From the NCBI RefSeq assembly GCF_025399195.1, contig NW_026252110.1, positions 1 to 64,000 of the forward strand: 64,000 nt of DNA. Direction: 5' to 3'. The notes below the pieces were generated by a model. That model worked only from the letters and a program-made list of their open reading frames with translations, did not search any database and was not told where the DNA came from. The position numbers and the translations under genes were made by a program. Shown in pieces: positions 1 to 10,805 of the stretch (its first letter is position 1; each line of letters starts with the position of its first letter). Origin of the DNA: Umbelopsis ramanniana AG. Taxonomy: Eukaryota > Mucoromycota > Umbelopsidomycetes > Umbelopsidales > Umbelopsidaceae.

Positions 1-111
1 TGAATTATGCTATCTAATCCGTCCGGGTCCATTTGTCTAAGGGAGTAACTTGATCAATTGTATTATGACTACTTCCGTTTAATCATGAATTAATATCATT
101 AACAGTGTACG

Positions 112-270
112 CCATTATCAGAACCACTTAGCACTTGTAAAAGAAGAGACTGTACTTAGCGGTGTAAACTATAAGCATAAGCACTTAGCGCTTACAAGAA
201 CTGACTGTAGTCATCGGTGTAAACCACAAGCATCAGCACTTAGCGCTTATAAAATATTGACTGTAATGGT
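112..270. repeat. Degenerate ~57-bp repeat, cluster A
   Basis: About three imperfect copies of a 55-57 bp unit lie head to tail. Each copy contains a CACTTAGC(A/G)CTT block followed about 15 bp later by GACTGTA and then GGTGTAAAC, with AGCAT(A/C)AGCAC leading into the next copy. The block recurs at about 125, 182 and 237. The same unit reappears at 1385-1690. No terminal inverted repeats or coding capacity were seen. It looks like a decayed minisatellite or part of a dispersed repeat; its function is unknown. Confidence 0.7.
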
Positions 271-272
271 TG

Positions 273-840
273 AATAGGCAATCTCTTTACATTTCAATTA
301 TAATGTCCCTCCCGCGCTATGTCTCTCGCTAACGCTCGTTCCATTACGCAATAAAAGTTTCCTTAGATGCTTTCAGGGCCAGCAAAATCTTGGTGCCAGC
401 GGACTTTCAAATATTAATCAGAACCTCGAATTCATCGAGAAGGACATGAATGTCGTTCTACATTCCACCCTTACCCAACTCCATTCCGTTCACTTCCACC
501 TTCAGTCCATTTCTACATCATTTTATTTTTTTATGTCATATTCTCCCACTATTTCATAATTGTTATCGCCAGATATAAGCGGTTTAAACTCGACCACTCC
601 TATGCGGCATCAACTCAACCAATCGATTTGTCCTTCTCAGTGATAGCCCATTTGAACGCCAGAACCAGGTGAGTTGACTTTCGGTTATGGATGATAACAT
701 CGACCTTAGTGGCGAGCATTAATGCTCATTTCCTCCGGTGAATGCTTAAGTTATATAGACTCAAACTCGCCCTGCGACACCTAAGCGCTCTCCAGTATAC
801 GGCTGTTGCCATGGATAGCCGATTTGAGCGTTTGGTGTAA
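273..840 (+). pseudogene. Coding-like exon fragments, probable degraded or partial gene
   Basis: Plus-strand stretches read like protein although no complete gene can be built. A frame open from about 273 to 565 has no ATG and includes the pieces NQNLEFIEKDMNVV and HSTLTQLHS. A second piece at 573-668 follows a cag acceptor and ends at a strong GTGAGT donor (HSYAASTQPIDLSF). A third begins at 751 and ends at a stop at 782-784 or 838-840, depending on frame. The phase between the second and third pieces does not favour the longer ending. I do not recognise the family. It may be the 3' end of a gene damaged by repeats or the remains of a transposon gene. Confidence 0.3.
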
Positions 841-1384
841 AAGCTACAGCAAGGTGTATGCCATTTGTTTTTATGACAAAAATACGTTCATTTCCATAAA
901 AGGCAGCTTTTTCCAAGGCAATTAGGCTATAATGAGCTGCTTGATGTCGACTGCAAAGAGATACTGCACTTTATGCTTGCTTTCAACAAATGAATCATGA
1001 AATGTCGGCTAAAGGTGCCCGTTTATGAAAAAATGAGAGCACCCATCCTTAGAACCATATCCGCTATGAAGAGTGTCAACGCCTAGCAAATTAGAGAAAC
1101 ATATATCATATTGTCAATGGTTTCGATGAATTATCATTCAGAAATACAAATTTATAGACAGTAATGAAGAAAATACTTTCAAGATTGGAACATTGTGTCC
1201 AACATGCAAATTGTAAGCACCAAAACATAAAATTGAAATTCCATAAGTCAGCTAACATTGGTAAATGAAGTATCGACTTTGGACAACGAATTTTCTTTTA
1301 CACTAACAGCAGATCAACATATAGTATAGAAAACAAGGTAAGGCTGCAAACAGGTTGCCTTGATCATTGTTATTAACCATAAGA

Positions 1385-1690
1385 ACTGCTCAACACTAAG
1401 CGTTTAGCGCTTACAAAAACTGACTGTAGTCAACGGTATGCATCAGCATTTAGCCCTCGTAAAAAAAGAGACTGCAGTTCATAGTGTAAGTTATAATCAT
1501 AAAGCAGTTAGCGCTTACAAAAAATCAACTGTAGTTAACGGTGTAAGCTATCAGCATAAGCACTGATCGCTCATAAAAAAGAGACTGTAGTTAAAAGTGC
1601 AAGCTATTAAGCATAAGCCTTTTAGCACTCATGATAAGTGATTGTAGTTAACAGTGTACGCCATTGCCATAAGCAGAAGCGCTTAATGTG
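1385..1690. repeat. Degenerate ~57-bp repeat, cluster B
   Basis: Five to six diverged copies of the unit of cluster A, spaced 48-58 bp (cores at about 1403, 1450, 1508, 1564, 1621 and 1677). The most conserved parts are TTAGCGCTTACAAAAA, then GACTGTAGTTAACGGTGTAAGC. The two clusters share orientation and are separated by about 1.1 kb of AT-rich sequence without a supported gene. Copies differ at many positions, so the array is old. Confidence 0.7.
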
Positions 1691-2125
1691 GTCATTTGCT
1701 CGTTCCCAATGAGGTGCGCGTTTGCTTAAGACATGAGTACATTTCACTTGTCATTCGACTTAAATCAACTGCAGGGATTCGTCGATTGCACTCTTTGGTT
1801 GTTACGCAGTGTCAAAAAGCTCAGGTGTCCAACCTTCAGCTATGCTCTGATCGTCTTACATTTGATCATATTGACTAAGCAGTAGGGCAGGCGAATAAAC
1901 GTCACCCTTTACTATTGCAAGATATTACCGAATGATTTCTGTGAACGGTAGACTGTATCCGACGACCGTCTTTATAATCGATTAGGCAGATTCGTAGCTA
2001 TCCGAAAGGCTTAACCAAGTATCATGTCATCGCGGAATAAATTTTCCGCAAGCCGGCTTAAATAATGAAATTTAGGCGTCATTACATTGGCTAAATGTAG
2101 ATCTTAAACCGTTTCAGTATACAAG

Positions 2126-2133
2126 TATATAAG
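2126..2133 (+). promoter_or_regulatory. TATA box of the NmrA-like gene
   Basis: TATATAAG lies 68 bp before the ATG at 2202, a normal distance for a fungal TATA element. The region between carries CT- and CA-rich sequence ending in CAATCAAAATG, a good fungal start context. Assigned by sequence and position only. Confidence 0.5.
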
Positions 2134-2201
2134 TGGGGAAACGGCTCTCTCATCAACTGCACAAGAATATTTACCTTCAACGATCTTTATCAACAATCAA
2201 A

Positions 2202-3547
2202 ATGAATAAACCACTAGTAGCAATTTGTGGGGCAACAGGGTGAGCAGTAACACTTGTCACTACTATACGGCCGTTAAACTCTATTCTGACAGTGATTCAA
2301 TTTAACAGAGTTCAAGGCAAGTTTGATGACTAACTTTTCAGTCATACCTTTCTGAAACTCTTCTTCTGGATGATGGTAGTCAGAGTTGGTTATAGAAAAA
2401 ATGGACAGCTAATATAATTTATACATTCAGGTGGATCTGTTGTTAAAGCGCTTTTGCAAACTGGAGCTTACAGAATTAGAGGGTACAGATTGTGCCAACC
2501 TTGTCGCTATGAAAGCTTTAAATACATATTCTAACATGCTTTTTTGATAGCCTTACACGCAATGTAAACTCTGACAGAGCCAAATCATTAACTGCAGAAG
2601 GAGTGGAAATGGTGCAGGCAAATCTTTCTGAGAAGGAGGAGGTTAAGCGCGCTTTGCAAAACGCTGATATTGTGTTCGCTGTAACCAATTTTTGGGATCC
2701 CGAGATCATCGGGAAGGACGTCACTCTCGAAGTAAAGCAAGGAAAGATCTTAGCTTATGCTGCGAAAGAAAATCAAGTTAGCTGGTTTCTTTGGAGCTCC
2801 CTTCCTAATGTTACAAAGCAGAGCAACGGAAAGTTCCAACACGTTGATCACTTTTCTGGTAAGTTATCGGAGCTGGTATTTACTTTACCTTTCTCCTTGA
2901 CATATTCACCAACTGAAATCTCAACGCTCACAATGAACAGGAAAGAATGACGTTGAAGAGTACATCAAATCGATCGGCCTACCGGCCACCTTCATTTATG
3001 TCGCGTGTTACATGAGTAACTTCGGCCAAATGTTCCCTCTGGTACCGAATGGCGATGGTTCGCAAACTCTAAAAATTCCGGAAGTCAAAGAAGATACATA
3101 TTTTGACTTGGTTGACACAGCAACTGATACTGGATCTCTAGTACGATCTGTTTTGGAAAACCGTAACACCTATCTTGGCAAGAGTATTCCCGTCGTTGGC
3201 GATCGCATAACCTTCAAGGAAATGGCTGATACTTACAGCAAAGGTAATGTGTAGCAAGCATTGCATTTTCCTTTTGCAAACAGAGAGCTAATATTTGAAA
3301 TGAAACAAAATCAGTTACCGGTATCCCTACGCGGGCATCTACAATGACGAAAGAAGAATTGGATGGACCCTTCAATTTCCTTAACAACAGCGAACTTCTC
3401 GATATGTTGGCATGGTTCCGTGACTATGGATATTACGGAAATACATTTGGTTCGAATGGATCAGGTGCTGTAGAAGCTGCTAAGGCAACTGGATTTCAAG
3501 GAACTAAGTTCGAGAACTTCCTTCGCCGTAACATTAAGCGACCTTGA
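2202..3547 (+). CDS. NmrA-like NAD(P)-binding protein (NMRAL1/HSCARG type)
   Basis: Predicted 313 aa from six exons: 2202-2239, 2309-2316, 2431-2482, 2551-2858, 2941-3243 and 3315-3547. Joining them gives an N-termin MNKPLVAICGATGVQGGSVV, the Rossmann dinucleotide motif GATGxQGGSV of the NmrA/HSCARG family of atypical short-chain dehydrogenases, which act as redox-sensing regulators more often than as enzymes. Downstream, FAVTNFWD and a conserved second half fit the family, and the length matches the usual ~300 aa. Exon 2 is only 8 nt and is needed to supply GVQG; the following intron (2317-2430) has a GC donor, GCAAGT. All exon phases close. The physiological role is not shown by the sequence. 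A poly(A)-like AATAAA lies near 3645. Confidence 0.85.
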
Positions 3548-4413
3548 GTAGCTTTGCGATCACATATCCTACCAAAGCATTGGAAGCACTGCGATTTGTC
3601 GATGCGAGTAAGATGGATTCAATTGATTACAATCATAATAAGTTTAATAAATCACAGTTGAAACAGAGTTTCTACTCAGTCTGATGGACAACTTTTAGGC
3701 ATGTCAAGTGTTTACAATATCCAGCTTACAAAAGTCCTGTGATACTAGGAAATTGCAAACGGTTCCTTTTCAAAACTTGAACAGGCTATTGAAGATCGAT
3801 TATCGCAATTCCTACCTTCAATTTCGATTCATGGCCGTTGAATTATTTTATGTGACAGTCAGCGAAGAATGCTCATAAACGGCCCCAGGAGTAGTCTTGG
3901 TTACTTTTTCGTAACATTCAGAAGATAGATGATAGTATTGATATGCTGTCGCCACTGAGCTAGGGCAATTCATTGTGATAGGACGCTGATCTGTGAAGGG
4001 ATCGGTATATAATGTTCGACTATGTATTGGATATTGAGTGATCTATTCAATTCATCAACTATTGACTACCAATTTGGCAGCCGCAACAAATTGACTTTAA
4101 GGTGCACATAGTAATACTTGGAGCAGAGGTTTTTTCAGACGAAAGATATAGTAGAACTATTGTGCCGCTCTAATGTTAGGGTGAACGTTTGTATTCTGTT
4201 TCTTTGCCACAGTCCCGAAAGTGAATTAAATTAAACATTAGGCTTGCTGCAAATACGAATTTTCCACGCGAGTAAAAACGAGAGAAACAGACGTCTTTTA
4301 AAATTATTACCGCTTGCCACAGAATTCAAAATGAAGACCAAGTTACTATATGTTTTGTTCATGAAATAAGAACAGGAACGTTTATTCGGCAGTGATAATT
4401 CGGGTAAAATACA
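3548..4413. other. Intergenic, no gene seen
   Basis: Holds the 3' flank of the NmrA-like gene and the 3' flank of the minus-strand secreted-protein gene. It is AT-rich with no open frame of note, no repeat and no recognisable RNA gene. Confidence 0.6.
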
Positions 4414-4734
4414 TTATTGTCCTCTCTCATCATCAAGCTTATCAAAGCTTCCACTAGGTGCCTTTACGCATCCTTGTAGACCAGGGGCTGCATTTAGGTT
4501 AGCCTGAGCGCAACTGAATCCTTGGGCGCAGACTGTCACAATGTCGTTGCCTGTTATATCCCTGGTACGGAAGGATTGGAAAGGCTGTGTTTGCACAACT
4601 CCTGAACCGCTTTGAATCATAAAATCCAAAGCACCAGTTGTACAGTCTGTTGATGTAAATGTAGTTATAAAGACATCGGCGGTTGCAATGCTGAGGATAG
4701 CGGCAAAGGTTATGGTTTGTAGTAGACGAAACAT
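4414..4734 (-). CDS. Small secreted protein, unrecognised
   Basis: A 106-aa single-exon frame. I start it at the internal ATG (MFRLLQTITFAAILSIATA), because that gives a standard signal peptide of about 19 residues; the frame stays open upstream to 4806 but that extension would bury the signal. The mature part is about 87 aa with four cysteines (CTTG, VCAQGFSC, GC), which could make two disulfides, and an acidic tail. I do not recognise the family. Small cysteine-bearing secreted proteins of this kind are common in filamentous fungi as wall proteins or effectors; nothing here decides between them. Confidence 0.6.
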   Translation of the reverse strand: MFRLLQTITFAAILSIATADVFITTFTSTDCTTGALDFMIQSGSGVVQTQPFQSFRTRDITGNDIVTVCAQGFSCAQANLNAAPGLQGCVKAPSGSFDKLDDERGQ

Positions 4735-5488
4735 TGCTGAAAATTTGGATAGACAGTGATTTGGTAAGCAAATGGTGCTGTATGAATAACCGCTTAAAAA
4801 ATACATACCGTACTTATAAGAATCATGAAGCCTTTGTTACGGCCTCAATATTTGCGTCCGTTTGATGGCTTGACGACATATCTCCAAAGCCCAGCAACAA
4901 CAGCACAGCCAATTGACCCAAGCCACTTTCAACACAGCCGATCAATGTAAACTGCTTTCAGTAATGTCAAAGTGCAATTACTGAACAAAACGAAGGGATA
5001 GTCTCATTTTCATCGATGTTATGATAGCACACTGGTTTTCTATGAAGGAACAAGAAGACGGATAGACATGCGATGCAAAGGGTAACTAACTAACTCGACA
5101 TATCGCGAGTGAGTTTATTTCAATGTCTGCACTCTTACGTTGCTGCTATGAAACAAATTTACGTAAATGAGGCTGAAACCCATTAATAATTCCATGTTGA
5201 ACAAACCAGCTTTCCCTACCCCGTCCCCTGACCTATATTTCCCAGATACACCAGGATCGCAAACATAGGCTTTCAAAGTGTCAAAGAAAATTCGTCAACT
5301 TTTGTAGATGCATACTGTAACGTTTTCCAATATAGACTCTTACATATTACAATCATTATCCGTTCAAAAATCATCACGGACTGAATACCGATAGGAAATT
5401 GCTAAGAATTTTATTTTAATAATTGGATAAAATGGGCTGTAGATAGCTAGCCGTATTGTATCAAGCGTGATCCCATATCAATTCACAT
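4735..5488. other. Intergenic, no gene seen
   Basis: Carries the promoter of the small secreted protein and the 3' flank of the lactonase-fold gene, both on the minus strand. No open frame, repeat or RNA gene is supported. Confidence 0.55.
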
Positions 5489-6607
5489 TCAAATATCAGG
5501 TCCGAACTCAAAGTCTGCAGGAGAGGGCTGGTGGACAGTAGCTGTCAAATGAAGTTTTCCCTCAGCATCCGTTTTGAATACACCTATTGTGTTGGAATTT
5601 TGATTTCCACAGTAAACAAATTTTCCTTCAGGGTCAATGTTGAGACCGCGAGGATATTCTCCAGCGCTACCAATGATTTGAACTAATGTAAGTTTGCCTG
5701 TGGTTGTATTGATTTTATACACCGCGATGCTGCCTTCTTCGGTTCCAGGGACTCGATTGGTCCCGTACAAGGTCTTGCCGTTAGGGGAAATACGAATTTC
5801 GCCTCCGTATGAGACCTTGGAAAAGTTGGCTGGTAAAGTATCGATGCTCTGAACAAAAATGAAGGTTCCTAGAATTGCATCATACTTGAATACAGAGATA
5901 AAGTTGCCTTCTTCCGTAATGATATAAAAGAATTTGCCGTCCTTTGAGAAAACGCCATGTCGAGGGCCAGCTCCACCGTTGATATTGATATAAGGCTGTT
6001 CTGTACTGGCGGTGAGAGACCCATCCTTTCCGAGTGTGAATACGTTGATACGGTCGATGCCGAGATCAAAGCCGAGGACTTGAGTTTGGTTGATTGCGGA
6101 GATCAGCTGATGTGCATGAGGTGATTCGTGGCCTTGCAGGGATGCCAAGCTATCACCATTGACTGCAGGATCTTTAACTTCTTTGTTTGGGCTGCCAATT
6201 GCACCGTTTTGTTCAATAGGATATGTCCAGAAAATGCCTTTGTCATAAGAAGTTCCAAGTAAGAAATTGCCTGAAGGGTGAACTGCCACATGGGCTGGGG
6301 CAGAGCCAATAGAATTTTGTTTGTTGATGAATTTTAGACTGCCGTTCTTTTCGACTTGGAAGGCAGAGTATGTATTATTCAATTCGTTGCAAGCATAAAT
6401 GTATTGATTGCTGGGATGTAGCGAGAGATAGGAAGGTGCCAATGACTCAGTTTGATCTACTAGAGTGAGGTTTCCATTCTGTGCATTGGCCGTGTACACA
6501 TTTATGTTGTTTCCATAAGACCCAACGTATATATGCCGCTTCGCCTGGACAGAAGCAAGGTAAGTAGCTGCAACAGATGCAATCGACAAAAGAGATTTGG
6601 CCAGCAT
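5489..6607 (-). CDS. Secreted lactonase-fold protein (6-phosphogluconolactonase/muconate cyclase-like)
   Basis: Intronless, 372 aa. Residues 1-22 form a signal peptide (MLAKSLLSIASVAATYLA, then SVQA). The rest is the seven-bladed propeller of the lactonase family (Pfam type PF10282): IYVGSYGNNINVY at the start, repeated blade motifs such as LSLHPSNQYIYACNE and AVHPSGNFLL, then GPRHGVFSKDGKFFYI, RISPNGKTLYGTNR and NIDPEGKFVYCGNQNSN. Family members hydrolyse 6-phosphogluconolactone in the cytosol or act on cis,cis-muconate derivatives. Because this copy is secreted, a pentose-phosphate role is unlikely and an extracellular lactone substrate is more plausible, but that is inference. Length is typical for the family. 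Confidence 0.85.
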   Translation of the reverse strand: MLAKSLLSIASVAATYLASVQAKRHIYVGSYGNNINVYTANAQNGNLTLVDQTESLAPSYLSLHPSNQYIYACNELNNTYSAFQVEKNGSLKFINKQNSIGSAPAHVAVHPSGNFLLGTSYDKGIFWTYPIEQNGAIGSPNKEVKDPAVNGDSLASLQGHESPHAHQLISAINQTQVLGFDLGIDRINVFTLGKDGSLTASTEQPYININGGAGPRHGVFSKDGKFFYIITEEGNFISVFKYDAILGTFIFVQSIDTLPANFSKVSYGGEIRISPNGKTLYGTNRVPGTEEGSIAVYKINTTTGKLTLVQIIGSAGEYPRGLNIDPEGKFVYCGNQNSNTIGVFKTDAEGKLHLTATVHQPSPADFEFGPDI

Positions 6608-8389
6608 GATATCCGATAATTCAGTGACTGAGGAAGCCTCTTTTTAAACCCTTCAGTTTTTACCCAAATTAGAACCAAATCAAGCGAGCCGAAGTAACCA
6701 AAATAGGACTCAGCAAATTTGCTGCTATGTATTGTTAGTGGATTGATAATAGTTCTCATTTCTTTGCACTATAACTGAATTTGATAGTGAACCTCTTGTT
6801 ACTGCACACAGTTTATAACTACTCTGTAGATCTGTCAGACTCAGGTAATATTTGGTATTCATATTACTATCATTGATAGAGGAAAAGGGCCCGCATGCGA
6901 GATGTGGCACAACATAGCGGAATGTAGTAAAATTCTATTTTTTGGCAATGGCAGGAAGCTTTGGCAATCGTGTGAAAGGCTAGGAAAAATGAATACGACT
7001 ACATTCATTTGATAGCGCTTTAGTGAAACATGGATGTGCAATATAAGGTTTGCAAGACACTAGCATCATTGATAATCTTAGGGACTTTGATGCAAAGTTG
7101 AGCCTTGAAATGCAGTATGTGCTCTAGAATGAATATAAAGGATACAGTGGACAGGTCTTCACCAGTCATAACGATATGGATATGTTGTTTCATCCTTGTG
7201 GATCTTGCTTCGCAGAGACCTGATCTTTCCAAGTAATTCTTCTGTCAAGTAACTCAACAATTTAATTCGTCATTTTCAGCTGATATACGATAATCAGAAT
7301 GTACGCACCTCTCGCAGCTGTAAAACTTGCAACATGAGACGGTATTCAGTAATGTAATTTTCAACGACAAGCATTGGCGATATAACTCTGGCAAATTCTT
7401 GAGGACTGATATTTCAAACTTCCTTTTGAACAAAATTGAATTTGCAAATGCTCAGCGTGTATTTCGAACTTTTCGTTTTTTTGAAGTAATCATTCGTCAT
7501 AACTTATTTCTTTTCTATTCATGCGGGACAATGTAATAGTCCAAGCTTTCGGAGTTACATTCCCAGGTTATGAGTTTTTTGTTACTTGCCTACTTGCCTT
7601 TATATTGTTGCCCTTTAAATGTGCTTCGTAAGTCATTCAAGAAAATTTACCTTTGTAGATTTGCATGATCATCAAAGTAGCCAACGAGGTAAAAGGGAAA
7701 ATTAACAAGACAAAGGTTTACGAATCAACATTGATGAATGCAGCTGGCCGTTGTTTCAAAATTCGAAAGCGATGAAAAATTAACTTTTCAAGTAATTGCG
7801 TTGTAACTACCATTAACACAATGCTCATCCATGAAAATTCACTGTCAATACCATTGAAAGCGCACAGTTTTAGGGATAATAATCTCGAAATGAACTTCCT
7901 GTTAATTCATCAAATGCGATTAAAAGCACCTCTTATATTGATCTTTTGCATCGTAAGCCGAGCTGTAATAGTTCCTAACAACTTGATTTCCAATATCTTC
8001 TTGAATGAACAGTAGCATAACGTTATAACTCATTCCATTTGGTTTTCCGTAACTGTACATGAATTTTTTGAGCAATCGCCCAAATTGTTACGAAAATTTA
8101 CCATTGTCTTGCTTGTACCCTTAACAGAACTCCTACTCGATTTCAAGAATTCATCATAACTAATTAATCCTGATGCAATGTAGTTCACGTCTCATTTGCT
8201 TTCAGTTTACGACGGCAAGGACGTAGAAGAAGACTTCCTTTTTTTTTATATAGCAGACACACACACGCTAGCGACATCGAAATTTTTTGGGGAAATTAGA
8301 TTTCCACCGTCACAATCAGTTGTTTTCGAAGAGTTCACCAGCGCGTCTTTATTTTTACGGATAAGTTTCCATTATCATCGACATCCACC
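6608..8389. other. 1.8-kb intergenic region, no supported gene
   Basis: AT-rich region between the minus-strand lactonase-fold gene and the plus-strand NSP1, so it holds both promoters. Short open frames on either strand (for example around 7020-7230 and 7821-8015) have low-complexity or unbiased composition and no recognisable motif. No tRNA-like fold or repeat was found by eye. Confidence 0.5.
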
Positions 8390-10129
8390 ATGAGTAAGTG
8401 AACAAAATGATAAAATCGGATTGCAATCAATACGACCAACACCAGACGTTGCTGAATACTGATATTGTGATATTACTTTCCACAAGATTTTGGTAATCAA
8501 GCAAAACCCAGCGGCTTTGGATTTGGAAGCGCAGGTATGAAATGTTCCGTGCTCACTTTACGACCTTATACCCTCATGCTAAATTGCTATTGCAACTTTC
8601 GTTTGAATGTCTTACATAGCACCCACTTCAGCACCACTATTCGGAGCCGCCTCAACGACACCCGCTGCCAACACGGGCATGACCTTTGGTCAAAGTCCTG
8701 CACCAGCTACCTCCACGCCAGCTTCTAATACTTTCTCATTTGGCAATACTACACCAGCAGCCTCGCCATTTGGAGCCTCTACGCCAGCTCAGGGAACTGG
8801 AACAACTTTTAGCTTTGGCCAAACTCCTGCAAATACTGCTTCTTCGGCACCCCAAGGCTTTGGGGCTTCCGCAGCACCCACCACTTCTGCACCTGCTTTC
8901 AACTTTGGTGGATCTACCGCCTCTTCTAATACACCAGCAGCGGCAACTGGTGGCTTCAGCTTCCCAACTGCTGCGAGCACTCCTGCTTCAGCACCTTCTT
9001 TCGGCGCCGCCTCTGCTGCAGCTACCTCTACTACTTCTTCGTTCTCATTTGGTCAGCCCAACACAACCACCTCGAATGCAGCTCCATCTACAGGAAGCGG
9101 ATTCAGCTTTGGTCAACCTGCTGCCACAAGTGCTGCTTCCGGAGCTCTTGGATCAGGTTAGTATGCAGCTCATGGGGTATTCATATTAATAAGAGGGTCA
9201 CATATTCAATCATTCCCTACATAGCCACGTCAGCACCTGCTACTAATACTACCCCGTCGTTTGCGCCTACATTGACCACAAATCCTACGGTTTCTGTTGC
9301 ACCCACCACAGCAGCCCCTACGGCAGCATCGTCAGCACCTGCAAAACCCGTCACTGTCCCAACGCCGTCATCACTGAAGAACAAGACCATGGAGGAGATC
9401 TTGAACAAATGGACAAAGGAATTGGATTCGTATAGCGCTGAATTCCATCGGCAGGCTGTAGAAGTTGCTGAGTGGGACAGAGAGTTGATCGAAAACGGTA
9501 GTAAGGTAAGCTGGATATGCACGGATATCAGATGTGAAGTATAGGCAAATATATCCTCATACCATTTCGCCCGTAACTAGATCTCCAACCTCAACAACGA
9601 TGTGATTAAGACCGAAGCATTGCAAGGCGAGATAGACCAAAGCCTCTCGTATATCAATGCACAGCAGGAAGATCTCAGCAGCATTCTGGATGCTTATGAG
9701 AAGCAAATGAAGGAGGTGTTGGATGAAAGTAATTTGCAGCAGCCTATGCAACCAGCAGATATACAACGCGAAAAGGCATACTCTCTTGCTGAAGGCCTCA
9801 ACAAACAACTTGACGACGTTAGCAGGAACTTGAATATCATGATTGATGAAGTGAATAAGATGAATGGAACTGAACAATCAATTGATGATAACGACACTGA
9901 GGATAATGTAAGTGATATACATAACATGGCAGGATAATCATAGTAAAAACATCATGCTGATGGGGCTCTCTTATAGGTTTCACAAATCGTTAAGATTCTT
10001 AACGCCCATTTGACCTCTTTGCAATGGATCGATAGCACAACTAGCACGATGCAGAACAAGATTCAAGACATTAGCAAGTTGCAGGACAAAATCGAAAGAG
10101 ACCATGCACAAACCTTACTTCGAAGATAG
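8390..10129 (+). CDS. NSP1: Nucleoporin NSP1/Nup62
   Basis: Predicted 449 aa from six exons: 8390-8393, 8487-8534, 8620-9156, 9225-9505, 9581-9907 and 9977-10129, all phases closing. The N-terminal ~250 residues are an FG domain rich in S, T, A and P with repeated SFG and FSFGQ motifs, the natively unfolded meshwork that binds import receptors in the pore channel. The C-terminal ~190 residues are the Nsp1/Nup62 coiled-coil domain (TMEEILNKWTKELDSYSAEF, then heptad-rich helices ending in HAQTLLRR) that anchors it in the Nup62-Nup58-Nup54 complex. The first coding exon is just ATGA. Yeast NSP1 is longer (823 aa), human NUP62 is 522 aa, so the FG region is short here. Confidence 0.92.
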
Positions 10130-10805
10130 ATTCTGGCTTAACAATATCAATATCAGATTCCTTGCAATACCCCTTGCAGTAGTAAATAAAAAATGACATG
10201 TGAACACCTCTATACTAGTTCCATTGCCTTCAAGTTGTACCTTTGGGATTTGTGATGGGCTTTTTTTTAAAAAAGAAATAAGAGGATGCTATGTAGGTAA
10301 GAGTTTTTTAACGATAAATTTTCTAGCTCTGTAGAGCTTTTGACAATTGACACTTCACAATTTAAAACTACTGCTGGAAATGCATAATGTTAAGGCAGAA
10401 AATTCTTGCTTTTCGTAAATTTTAGTGCATCTTTGGATTTGAAGACTAGGGACAGATATGCTTAGATTTTGCCAACTGCGCATATTCTTAGTAGTAGCAC
10501 CAAACTAGCCTACATCAATTTCTTCTCCCCACAACCTAAACTTTTTCACGGGGCGATTGACAGTAGAAGGGCTAAAACGACTAGAAGAAACATAATATAA
10601 TCTTTAATAATTCAAATATTCTATTATACGAAAATCGCTTCTACATGGTGCGATGAATAGCGATTCAAACCAGCTTCCACCTCGTACCTGTTGCAACATT
10701 TTTAACTCAGAAATTTTTTGCTGTGAAACAACAAAAGGAAAAAATCGTTAATTGCACCATTTTTTTTTTTAACGCTTTCGACTTTTCTCTCCATCGCTGT
10801 TCATC
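10130..10805. other. Intergenic between NSP1 and GUK1
   Basis: Contains the NSP1 3' end (AATAAAAAATG near 10185) and the GUK1 promoter. A T10 run lies close to the GUK1 start (10761-10770). No gene or repeat is supported. Confidence 0.5.

Noticed and set aside
8686-9189. 167-aa Leu/Gln/Pro-rich plus-strand frame
   Set aside because: Shifted frame of the NSP1 FG region; low complexity and no independent start signal.
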